Assembly (NCBI GenBank): GCA_001766655.1
Contig: MJCC01000027.1
Span: forward strand, 1 to 14,381
Direction of reading: 5' to 3'
Source of the DNA: Phytomonas francai
Taxonomy: Eukaryota > Euglenozoa > Kinetoplastea > Trypanosomatida > Trypanosomatidae
DNA length: 14,381 bases
Positions 7,459 through 14,381 of this stretch are shown here, piece by piece; positions within the stretch are counted from its first letter, which is position 1; each line of letters begins with the position of its first letter. The notes under the pieces were generated by a model that had not been told where the DNA came from, did not search any database, and saw nothing but the letters and a program-made list of their open reading frames with translations. Position numbers and translations under genes: made by a program.

Positions 7459-8031
7459 TCAAACCGTTCGAATACGTTCCGTTTTGGCCAATTAGAACGA
7501 AAAGTTTACCGTGGTAAAGGCAGTATCATCTTAAAACACAATAGTATGGTAACGTAATACGAAAGCTATTACTATAGAAGTACTGAACGAAAAGAGTTTC
7601 ATATAAAGAAAGAGGCGTTGGTGCACATAATATTAAGCATTCATAGAGAAAGGACTGAAGGCGTGATAGTTTTTTGTCACCAAACACTGCAATCTTTAAT
7701 TAGATTTAAACAACAAAAAAACAACAACATTTTAAATAAACGTTCGACCTAGTGGAAGAAGAAAAGATTCACTCACCTTTATGTTAAACAAAAAAAATCT
7801 GTGGCTTATGTAATCATTTTAATATCCCAAATCTCACGCATTACGCTAGATAATACTAATAAAGAAAAACAAAATGATATAATGTTAGGTTAAAATATAC
7901 TCGTCATTTTTAGTGGTAAATCCCTTTAAATCCGGAGGCTTTGCGGATTACTTAGTTTATGTCATAAGAAAGTCGCACATTCCCGGACCCCTTCCGGAAT
8001 TCCACTCCTCATCTTCTCTTGAGGATCCCGG
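7459..8031. other. Intergenic spacer and 3' flank of the ubiquitin-like gene
   Basis: AT-rich from 7459 to about 7930, with no gene or RNA seen. The last ~55 bp before the stop codon of the ubiquitin-like gene are GC-rich. They hold an 8-bp hairpin with one bulged C at 7979-8000 (left arm ATTCCCGGA, right arm TCCGGAAT), which would lie in the proximal 3' UTR. Confidence 0.5.
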
Positions 8032-9213
8032 TTAGAGCGGCATATCACCTTTTTGGCGGACCTCGATCGGATAGCTCTGCGCAGTAGGGTAGTCGTAAAG
8101 CCGCTTGTGGTCCTCCAGCCTTACCTTGCCGCTCCACAACTCCACGGTGTTCGGATTGATGCCCCGCTCGAGGGCGAGCTCCTGTTTGATTTGCCAGACG
8201 AACTTCATCGCGTCGACCATCTTCCGCATCGCGTTGGGATAGGGGTCGTGCGCGAGCCCCGCCTCGCCGGCGTTCGGCGGCGGCGGCGGCGCGTCGGACG
8301 GGGCCTCGCCGTATCGCGGCCGCGGCGGCGCGTGGGGCTGATCGGTGTTCGGGGCAAACGGCTCCGTCTGAGAACTAACCGTGGCCGAGGACGACAACGA
8401 CGAAGGAGGTTCATTACCGAGAACCTTCCCACTCAGGACGTCGTCGTAGCGCTGACGAAGTGACTTGGCGTCAAGACAGTCTGAGAAATCGACACCTCGC
8501 TCGTAAAGCTCTCTAGTAATGTCTGTAATCTTCTTCTCCTCAACCGGGGTACTAAAATGAGGCTCTAACTCCACTTCTATCGCTTCGACCTCAATCTCTT
8601 CGTCTTTGCTGTCAGTCACCCCTTCAGACTTTTTATGTGATTTGTCCACCACTTTTTCTCCAACTACACGCTCGATATTTAGTTTTTCATTTGATACAAC
8701 CCCATCCTGTGGTGCGTTGTCCAGCTTGTCGCTAACAAGGGGTCCCCCTCCATCAATGCCAGATCTCTCTCCACTGCTTGAGGGTTCTTTTTGAACCGTG
8801 AATGGGTAGCTCGGAGGAGTTGCCGTGTAGAAGCTGGCTCTTTCTGGATTCTCAGTGCCCCATAGCAGTTTAATCAGTGTATCTACCTTAGTCTGGACTG
8901 TCCACACCTCATTTTTTAAATTATTTAGACGATTATTGTAAACCTTGATTGATGCTGATAGGGATTCAACCATCGTCTTAAATGACGCATCTTGCAAGTT
9001 TGAATTCGATATGCACTCCTGCAAAGAGCGCGAAGTTGCTTTGGTGGCATCACTCATATCTTCTAAATCGAGCCCCTGTCCTTTGCATTCCTCCTTCACA
9101 GCTGTCAGGTTCTTAGTCAGCCATTCACGCGTTTCTTCGCTGAGGGTTACACGCCTGTAGTTAGTGTATGTCGTGCTACAATAAAGGGAGCCACACACGA
9201 TGCGTCGAAGCAT
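8032..9213 (-). CDS. Conserved-looking protein with mitochondrial-like leader, ARMET/SAP-like segment and C-terminal ubiquitin-like domain
   Basis: The product has 393 residues. Residues 1-21 are rich in Arg, Ser, Thr and hydrophobics and lack acidic residues, as in a mitochondrial presequence. Residues 25-117 are helical and polar. Residues 140-225 are acidic and low-complexity. Residues 229-262 (ELYERGVDFSDCLDAKSL) resemble the SAP-like motif of ARMET/MANF-type C-terminal domains. Residues 290-325 are Pro-rich, including six consecutive Pro. Residues 328-388 match the second half of a ubiquitin fold, with the GINPNTVELWSGKVRLEDHK pattern. It ends in Met-Pro-Leu with no diglycine, so conjugation like ubiquitin is unlikely. 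The start is the first ATG after an acceptor at 9302. The role is unknown. The 3' third of the gene is far more GC-rich than the rest. Confidence 0.85.
   Translation of the reverse strand: MLRRIVCGSLYCSTTYTNYRRVTLSEETREWLTKNLTAVKEECKGQGLDLEDMSDATKATSRSLQECISNSNLQDASFKTMVESLSASIKVYNNRLNNLKNEVWTVQTKVDTLIKLLWGTENPERASFYTATPPSYPFTVQKEPSSSGERSGIDGGGPLVSDKLDNAPQDGVVSNEKLNIERVVGEKVVDKSHKKSEGVTDSKDEEIEVEAIEVELEPHFSTPVEEKKITDITRELYERGVDFSDCLDAKSLRQRYDDVLSGKVLGNEPPSSLSSSATVSSQTEPFAPNTDQPHAPPRPRYGEAPSDAPPPPPNAGEAGLAHDPYPNAMRKMVDAMKFVWQIKQELALERGINPNTVELWSGKVRLEDHKRLYDYPTAQSYPIEVRQKGDMPL
8041..8400. other. GC-rich compositional patch inside the ubiquitin-like gene
   Basis: By hand count, 8221-8340 contains 97 G or C in 120 bases (81%), while 8581-8700 in the same gene has 49 in 120 (41%). 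The rich zone covers the Pro-rich and ubiquitin-like codons and continues past the stop to about 7980. It produces long spurious frames on the opposite strand. Confidence 0.85.
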
Positions 9214-9604
9214 TTTGACGATGGACTGCTTTTTTATCTGTCTTATCTTATTCGAAGAGTTCTCAACTGTTTTTAGTTCACTAATTTAAAACAATTACGA
9301 GCTATTTAAAAAAAAAAAAATGAATGCAAGTAAAAACAAATATTGGAGCATAAGTGGTGTGCACCTAATAGAATTTTAGAAGTAATAGTTTATGATATAC
9401 ACGCTTAAATTTCTGAATTGCATGATACGAATTAGGATTCAGTTGCCTCTTTTTTCATTGTTATTATTAGATGATATAATTTTATTTATAATGGTTAACC
9501 CCACTCAGCATAAAGTCGAAACATGTGTCGGGATGAAACAGGTTTTTCAAAAACAATATAGTTCCCAAAATACTGAAAAAAAAATGCTTATAATTGAATT
9601 CAAA
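9214..9604. other. Spacer between DPH3 and the ubiquitin-like gene
   Basis: A 391 bp AT-rich spacer holding the DPH3 3' UTR and the acceptor at 9302-9320. The plus-strand frame at 9392-9616 is AT-driven and unsupported. Nothing else is seen. Confidence 0.5.
9302..9320 (-). promoter_or_regulatory. Putative trans-splice acceptor for the ubiquitin-like gene
   Basis: On the minus strand T13 (9320-9308) is followed by AAATAG, with the AG at 9303-9302. The first ATG after it is the start at 9213, giving an 88-nt leader. Confidence 0.6.
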
Positions 9605-9847
9605 TTATGCACTTGAAGCAACGAGAATGGATAATTCCTGCGATTTGAGCAAGTTTTCCTTCTCCTTCAAAGTATACTTCACTTTAATCGTCAAAGAACA
9701 TGTTGGGCACTGTGCGACATCAGATCCAGACGCAAAATCTTCGAATGAGAGCTCAAACAAATCACCGCAAGGACAAGGATATACAAGTTTACCATCCTCC
9801 ACAAGCATATCAGCGAGTGAGACTTCTTCGTAATGGTATGCATCCAT
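9605..9847 (-). CDS. DPH3: Diphthamide biosynthesis protein 3 (CSL zinc finger)
   Basis: DPH3 is a small metal-binding electron donor. It supplies electrons to the DPH1-DPH2 radical-SAM step that starts diphthamide synthesis on elongation factor 2, and it is also linked to Elongator-dependent tRNA modification. The 80-residue product has the full CSL zinc-finger signature: Cys25-x-Cys27 in YPCPCGDLFELS and Cys47-x-x-Cys50 in AQCPTCSLTIKV. It opens with the typical acidic Tyr-containing N-terminus (YHYEEVSLADM). The length matches the family (about 80 residues), and all four metal ligands are present. The ATG at 9847 fits the family start. Two acceptor-like sites lie upstream. The neighbours are unrelated, as expected in a kinetoplastid transcription unit. 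Confidence 0.95.
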   Translation of the reverse strand: MDAYHYEEVSLADMLVEDGKLVYPCPCGDLFELSFEDFASGSDVAQCPTCSLTIKVKYTLKEKENLLKSQELSILVASSA

Positions 9848-9856
9848 TTTAAAGTA

Positions 9857-9919
9857 CTTTAAAGATGTAAAAAAAATATCATCAAATGTGTTATCTTCAT
9901 ATTAAAAGAAAAGAAGAAG
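9857..9919 (-). promoter_or_regulatory. Two alternative trans-splice acceptors for DPH3
   Basis: A distal C/T-rich tract (9919-9904) precedes an AG at 9896-9895. A proximal T8-ACATCTTT tract precedes an AG at 9858-9857. The distal site leaves a 47-nt leader containing a 7-codon upstream ORF (ATG in TTTGATGATA). The proximal site leaves about 9 nt and no upstream ATG. Confidence 0.45.
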
Positions 9920-10723
9920 CGGATAAAAGGAAAACAAGATCAAGACTAGCATTGAAATGTTCGGCGTGAAAGAACGTAACCCTACGGATTTTATGAATAA
10001 AAGTCATTTATTCCATTTTTTATGAACTTAACAAAATATAATCAAAATTATCTGTATGACACATAAAAATAAAATGAACTTGCTAAGATATTATTTTCAA
10101 GCGACTCCGTAGGCTTCACACACAAAAGAAACAGGATAAGTCACCACAAATCCTTGCATGTAATCCACTAAAATTGATTAATACTTGTTATGACTGCTGC
10201 CCGTAATTCTTATCTGGTACCCATTGATTCCTTGTCTCATCCGGGTGGTAAAAAAAAAACAGCATGATAGATTGTCTCTTCAACTTCTACCCACTATAGG
10301 GAAAAAGAACTAACGAATAGTAAAGAAAAGAAGGAAACGCTATCAGGTACATTTCATGTCTAACATTTGAATTTAAAAAAAAAAACAGAATTACATGAAA
10401 AAATGCTTTTCTGAATAGAGCAACAGTTTGACTTTTTGTGTGAGGTAATTTAGAATGCAGAATTTACACAAAACTATAACCGCTAATGTATTTTTATGTG
10501 CACATATACACACCAGAAACAAGTTGAGATACTTCCCATTAGATCAAAATTCAGAGCTTCAATCCTAGGATAAGTTTCGAAGCGACCTTCTATCGATACA
10601 ACTTTAACTAAAATTCGAACAACAACACGATAAGTAGGGAACCAACACAACAATGAATTCCTTAAAGAAACTCTACTCTCCTGACCCTTTGTATTCCCAA
10701 CACCTGTTAAACTATAGTTTGCT
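9920..10723. other. Spacer between the monooxygenase and DPH3
   Basis: About 800 bp, AT-rich and without a recognised gene. A minus-strand frame runs from inside the monooxygenase C-terminus (GTG at 10779) to 10483 in another frame and stays open 80 codons beyond the monooxygenase stop. It has no ATG-led independent start and no recognisable motif. Several A-rich runs occur, and no RNA gene was seen. Confidence 0.45.
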
Positions 10724-12088
10724 CTAACGGAACGCCGTCTCCATCGCGGACTTTGGGTCAACTTCCAGTTGCTGAGCACTATAGGACCATCCAGACAGCC
10801 ATCTTTGCGAGAGATTAATACAGTACGATGGCATCAAACGCAATACGGTATTGCGCAGTACGGTATGTGAAGTAGTTGTGAATCTTCTAGCACGACGTGC
10901 TTGACGAATATAACGCTCGACACGGTCACGCCGGACAGATTCGTATTGCTGAAAAGCATACTCAAAACCGCTATCGCGAGACAAAGGCACATCCAGCAAG
11001 GCCGTCGCTAAGATTGCCGCGTCCTCTACGCATAAAGAGGCATCCTGATTCAAAAAACAAGGCAAAGAACCATGTGCAGCCTCACCCATAAGGACCGCTC
11101 TTTTATTGTACCAACGTGGCATTACAGGGACCTCTAGAACCTCTGTAGGTAATGCAAGGTTCGCCCGAGAAAGAAGTTCCACTAGTTCAACGGAAAAAGA
11201 CGCATACTCGCGCCTCAACAACATTCGTGACGTTGTTAGAGCTTCCTCATTGACTATACTGCCTGTGAATTGCACTAATTCGCTGGGTGTATTGTAAAGT
11301 GAAGCGGTGAAGGCAATGCAACTGTCGCCATATTGATGCAAAGGAGCCACTGTCAAGGTCCGTTGATGCCCCCAAAGCGCCACGGGATGCTCGAGACCCA
11401 ATGGACAATGAAGTGTGTTTACAAAACCATCAATTTGAAGCATTCCCAAAGAGTGAGAGCTGATCCCTATGTACTCGTTTGGATATAATAACTTCCGGAT
11501 GGTACTGCCCATCCCATCGGCACCCACCACAACGTCGCCCCATTCTGAAGAGCCGTCCTCCATCAGTACATGGACTCCACCTTTTATCCCTTCGTGGGGC
11601 ATAAGGTCCACAACCCTCGCGTTGAATTTGATTTCAGGAATATTGCGTCGCAGTGATTCTCGTAAGTGGTGTGCCGGCAGCGTCTTCCGTAGAGGTACTA
11701 ACCCCATTTCTATCTTGCGTTCTTCTGCTATTCGTCTCGAGACAATTGATTCACTATTAGCAGGTGAAGCTGTTGTAAGAGGGATGGCATCCTGTGGGCC
11801 AAGCACACGCAAGGAAACATTTTTGTTCCTTATCCGCGCAAGCCATCTTGTATTTTCATCCTTAATACCAAAAAACTGTTCGGGTTCAACTTTTTGCGCA
11901 CTAAAATGAAAGTCTATGCCAAAAGCCTTGAAGCAGCTTAAAGCATTTGCGTACAAGGTATATGGGGGAATATATTGCGCCTGAAGAAACGGAGCTTGCT
12001 CCAAGACGATGCAATCTACGTTAAGTCTACGTAGGAAAGCTGCTAAAGTAAGACCAGAAAGACCGGCTCCGACTATAACAACACGCAT
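10724..12088 (-). CDS. FAD-dependent monooxygenase (PHBH / salicylate hydroxylase-like fold) with altered FAD motifs
   Basis: The 454-residue product belongs to the flavoprotein monooxygenase family that binds FAD by a Rossmann fold and hydroxylates or epoxidises small substrates with NAD(P)H and O2. The N-terminal dinucleotide fold is intact: GAGLSG at 7-12 and Glu30 closing strand 2. The second FAD motif is clear (VVVGADGMGSTIR, 186-198). The third is altered. The usual GDAAH is GEAAH (335-339), and the usual GQG loop before the Glu-Asp-Ala helix is NQD (347-349), although EDAAIL follows (355-360). The length is typical. The C-terminus is basic, with an Arg-rich helix at about 386-402. The substrate cannot be inferred from sequence. 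No membrane segment or clear targeting signal is seen. The start is chosen because the GxGxxG fold begins directly at Met1. Confidence 0.9.
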   Translation of the reverse strand: MRVVIVGAGLSGLTLAAFLRRLNVDCIVLEQAPFLQAQYIPPYTLYANALSCFKAFGIDFHFSAQKVEPEQFFGIKDENTRWLARIRNKNVSLRVLGPQDAIPLTTASPANSESIVSRRIAEERKIEMGLVPLRKTLPAHHLRESLRRNIPEIKFNARVVDLMPHEGIKGGVHVLMEDGSSEWGDVVVGADGMGSTIRKLLYPNEYIGISSHSLGMLQIDGFVNTLHCPLGLEHPVALWGHQRTLTVAPLHQYGDSCIAFTASLYNTPSELVQFTGSIVNEEALTTSRMLLRREYASFSVELVELLSRANLALPTEVLEVPVMPRWYNKRAVLMGEAAHGSLPCFLNQDASLCVEDAAILATALLDVPLSRDSGFEYAFQQYESVRRDRVERYIRQARRARRFTTTSHTVLRNTVLRLMPSYCINLSQRWLSGWSYSAQQLEVDPKSAMETAFR

Positions 12089-12117
12089 CCCTTGAATATT
12101 CTCTCAATATCCTATAT

Positions 12118-12160
12118 CTAGTATCAATGTTGGGGAGTAACCAAAGAATTTTTATTTTCT
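12118..12160 (-). promoter_or_regulatory. Weak putative trans-splice acceptor for the monooxygenase
   Basis: A moderately pyrimidine-rich stretch on the minus strand (TTCTTTGGTTACTCCCC) is followed by an AG at 12119-12118, 29 nt before the ATG. A second candidate AG follows TTTCACTTCATTATGGAG further upstream. Neither is strong. Confidence 0.3.
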
Positions 12161-12207
12161 ATGATAATAAGGCACAATTTTCTCCATAATGAAGTGAAAC
12201 AATGCGC

Positions 12208-12226
12208 TATATATATATATATATAT
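12208..12226. repeat. (TA)n microsatellite, 19 bp
   Basis: A perfect alternating TA run about 120 bp upstream of the monooxygenase start. Confidence 0.9.
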
Positions 12227-13410
12227 GGACATATAGATGAAGAACCATATTATCATCATAAATTACATAAATTCTGAAGTATCAATGAAATTCCTTCTAC
12301 GTTTGTGCCCTTTTCGAATTAAATTAGATATACACATCAGCAAAAAACGCAGTCTCTAAAAGAGGAAGAGAACTAAAATATATAATTGATGCGATTCTTT
12401 CTTCGGTATTATTTAGTTAGCTTTACTGTTTTAGATTCAACTCAATGTCAAAATCAGATGTACAGAGGGTCACACAAGAGTATTCTTCAGTGGTTCACAG
12501 TATATTTTCAAGCATGATATATGTGTCACCTCAACTATATTTATCCTTTCAAATACCCTTTCATCAGAAAAATAGGCGTAAGATTTTTTTTTGTAACAAG
12601 TCAAATTTTAGGGTAAACAATGGATCTTTACACTTAATATTAAAAGTCAATTTTAAATTTTCGTTTGAATATATTCTGGCTCTTTCTTAAATGCAATTAT
12701 TAACAAACCTAGATCAAAATTATCTTTGCCTTAATAAGTGAAAAGCAATGGTGAAACCATCATTGCAAGAAAATCATAAATAAAGATATATTAGATGTAT
12801 TTTGATAAGCATAACATCTAGTGGGAATAAGAAAAAAAAGTGCGTATTTACGCCAAGAAAACCTCATTTACGCATTATTTTCTTAAATAACACTCAGCTA
12901 ATCCTTTCATCACGCTAGGCGAAAAGTAATAAGAAAATTCAGTATAGTATACCTTTGTTTCCAAAATCCACACGGGATAATCTCGAAAACTAAAACGTTT
13001 CCCAATATGAGGAAAGTACTATTATAAAGAATAAGATGTCTTACGAACAATCCAACTATTTTGAAAGTGCAAATAACTCAGCATGAAGCTAAAGTACCAG
13101 AATAAAAAATTATAGTTACAAAATATAATATAAAAAAAAAAAGTACATCATGCAAAATAGCGAAAAGGGACAGGAAAAGAAACTAAGACAAAATAAAATT
13201 AAAGAACGATGAAAACGTTAAAACGTATAAATATCCTTAAAGAATTTAAATAAGGAAAATAAAACAAAAACTATCCAAATATATAAGTAAAAAAAAACGA
13301 TGCAAATATTGTAAAATCAAGGAAAAATAAATAAATAAATCTATTTTCAAAAATTGAAAAAGTTTCTCGAAAAATTTATTGAATAAAGGTACGTAATTGA
13401 CATAACTACA
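12227..13410. other. AT-rich spacer, A-rich on the plus strand
   Basis: No gene is seen. From about 13020 to 13400 the plus strand is dominated by A. A hand count gives 20 G or C in 120 bases (17%) at 13261-13380. Small inverted repeats occur at 12745-12766 (GCAATG/CATTGC) and 12841-12874 (TGCGTA/TACGCA). The plus-strand frame at 12445-12690 has no motif or acceptor support. Confidence 0.5.
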
Positions 13411-13740
13411 CTCAAGACGCGCGAGGGCATTGCCTCGCCACCCAGACGCCAGAAGAACACACGAATGCCCACACAGGCATCGCGCTGCGCCGATAAGGCG
13501 CACCACACAAATGGACGCGGAGCCCCAACACACCTGGATCAGTCCGCCTGCCCTCCCGTGTCCACGCGCCAGGCAACACCGGGCACAGCTCGCATTAAAC
13601 TTCGCCTATCAGAGAAAAACAGCAGCAAGGTAAGATAGTCAATAATCAACGTCCAAAGACAAATCAGAAAGCATAAACACCGGCAACCCCACACAGGTCC
13701 TGCCGTACGCACACCCCCTCGCACACATGCGAGCAGGGAT
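13411..13740. other. Hairpin-rich GC island of unknown nature
   Basis: A GC-rich block in very AT-rich DNA: 13411-13590 has 118 G or C in 180 bases (66%, hand count). It dips in GC around 13600-13680, then rises again to 13740. It holds several perfect short hairpins: 13421-13438 (GCGAGG/CCTCGC), 13465-13480 (ATGCC/GGCAT), 13487-13501 (GCGCC/GGCGC, loop GATAA), 13681-13705 (CGGCA/TGCCG) and 13718-13733 (CTCGCA/TGCGAG, loop CACA). Open frames on both strands are short, overlapping and without recognisable protein features. It could be a structured RNA locus, a relic of a GC-rich gene, or a repeat. Confidence 0.55.
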
Positions 13741-14216
13741 CTTGGCTATCACGCCACGCACAAGTACAACCTTTATTTCTAAAATCGGTTATAAGAAACA
13801 TCAAGAGGCGCTTCCATCGTCACAAAGTATTTAATAGATGGATAGACCCATATCACAAATACATATAAATATATTATTTAAAGGAAAAATATCGAATACG
13901 TTCGCTTCAACTATAATAAATAAATAAACAAACACTCCAAAATGTATCTGAGGATGTTTTAACACTTTGCATTTTTTATCCCGAAAAGTACACGGATAAG
14001 GAATATAAAAAATATATATACCATGAATAATTTATCTATTTAGTACTCAATATTGGTCAAATCTCGAATAGAATATATAAATATGTGTATGTAAGATCTT
14101 AAGATTTTTACCTTCAAATTCCCTTTTATCTATGTTTAGGAATAGATGAATTAAAATTGAAAAAAAAAAGAACATATAAACGCACTTTGCGTATCTTCTT
14201 GTCCGACTTGCACACA
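13741..14216. other. AT-rich spacer downstream of the right-edge frame
   Basis: AT-rich sequence with short TA-rich runs (for example near 14007-14020). It holds no gene or RNA that I can support. If the right-edge frame is real, this would be its 3' UTR. Confidence 0.45.
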
Positions 14217-14381
14217 CTACGACGACCTGGATAACCCACGTACCCTTGCCCAGCTGCCGCGAAAGCTGCCGTCGTAAAGCTCGACCGCCACCAGCACCCA
14301 CTGCAGTACTGACGCTACCAGAAGCAGCACAAGGGGCCAAAGAAGGGTGGCGTGTGCCGTGTACAGACCTTCCATGCCCGG
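14217..14381 (-). CDS. Possible 3' end of a membrane-protein gene (partial at right edge)
   Basis: A minus-strand frame enters from the right edge and runs 54 codons to TAG at 14219-14217. It encodes a strongly hydrophobic helix (residues 11-33 of the visible part, TLLWPLVLLLVASVLQWVLV) followed by a short, mostly basic tail ending in Arg-Ser-Ser. This suggests a C-terminal membrane anchor. The sequence is GC-rich like the known coding regions, and base composition falls sharply after the stop. An ATG at the third codon means it could also be a complete 52-residue ORF. Two other frames are open here because GC is high, so chance is not excluded. Confidence 0.4.
   Translation of the reverse strand, partial: PGMEGLYTAHATLLWPLVLLLVASVLQWVLVAVELYDGSFRGSWARVRGLSRSS

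Noticed and set aside
7463..7485. GTTCGAATAC, resembling a tRNA B box
   Set aside because: The last consensus C is missing, and no A box, acceptor stem or cloverleaf can be drawn around it.
8053..8463. 136-codon plus-strand ORF rich in Arg, Val and Leu
   Set aside because: It is antisense to the ubiquitin-like gene in its GC-rich patch. Its Arg runs are the reverse complement of the Pro/Ala codons, so high GC explains the lack of stops.
10483..10779. 98-codon minus-strand frame overlapping the monooxygenase 3' end; considered as a frameshifted C-terminal extension
   Set aside because: The monooxygenase already has a normal family length and a natural C-terminus. The extra frame has no motif and starts at GTG.
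11469..11909. 146-codon plus-strand ORF
   Set aside because: Fully antisense to the FAD monooxygenase, with no domain and no acceptor on that strand.
12445..12690. 81-codon plus-strand ORF starting at ATG
   Set aside because: It is on the opposite strand to every supported gene, has low-complexity AT-driven composition, and shows no acceptor or recognisable motif.
13246..13724. Overlapping 60-95-codon ORFs on both strands across the GC island
   Set aside because: They overlap each other, run from GC-rich into poly-A/T sequence, and lack domain features. High local GC explains the open frames.
1..14381. CRISPR array, insertion sequence, rRNA, spliced-leader RNA or ingi/L1Tc-type retroposon
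   Set aside because: No spaced direct repeats, no transposase or reverse-transcriptase motifs, and no recognisable rRNA, spliced-leader or retroposon signature sequence were seen on either strand.

Overview
The window looks like nuclear DNA from a kinetoplastid protist, probably a Trypanosoma-like trypanosomatid. This is an inference from the layout, since no species marker is visible. Every gene I can support is intronless and lies on the minus strand. Genes are separated by AT-rich spacers of about 0.4 to 3.5 kb. Most start codons follow a polypyrimidine tract and an AG by roughly 10 to 100 nt, as expected for spliced-leader trans-splicing of a polycistronic transcript. No bacterial promoters, Shine-Dalgarno sites or terminators are evident.

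In the direction of transcription (right to left) the layout is as follows. At the right edge there is a possible 3' end of a membrane protein (14217-14381). A 2.1 kb AT-rich spacer follows, interrupted by a hairpin-rich GC island (13411-13740). Next come an FAD-dependent monooxygenase (10724-12088), DPH3, the diphthamide synthesis zinc protein (9605-9847), and a 393-residue protein with a mitochondrial-like leader, an ARMET/SAP-like segment and a C-terminal ubiquitin-like domain (8032-9213). A 3.5 kb spacer then holds one or two possible small genes (7246-7380, 6828-7013), a nested inverted repeat and several coding-like frames without starts. After it come an 820-residue coiled-coil protein with a tandem BRCT module (2077-4539), RCE1, the CAAX prenyl endopeptidase (570-1433), and the 5' end of an unidentified gene at the left edge (1-84).

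The genes do not form a single pathway. They are unrelated housekeeping or cell-biology functions sharing one transcription unit, which is normal for kinetoplastids. The observations most worth checking are: a BRCT module that retains the phosphopeptide-binding residues, with an architecture resembling kinetochore protein KKT4; an abrupt GC-rich patch covering the C-terminal part and 3' flank of the ubiquitin-like gene; the GC island upstream of the monooxygenase; altered FAD motifs in the monooxygenase; and an RCE1 start codon followed almost at once by the first AG after a long pyrimidine tract. I see no clear previously undescribed multi-gene system.
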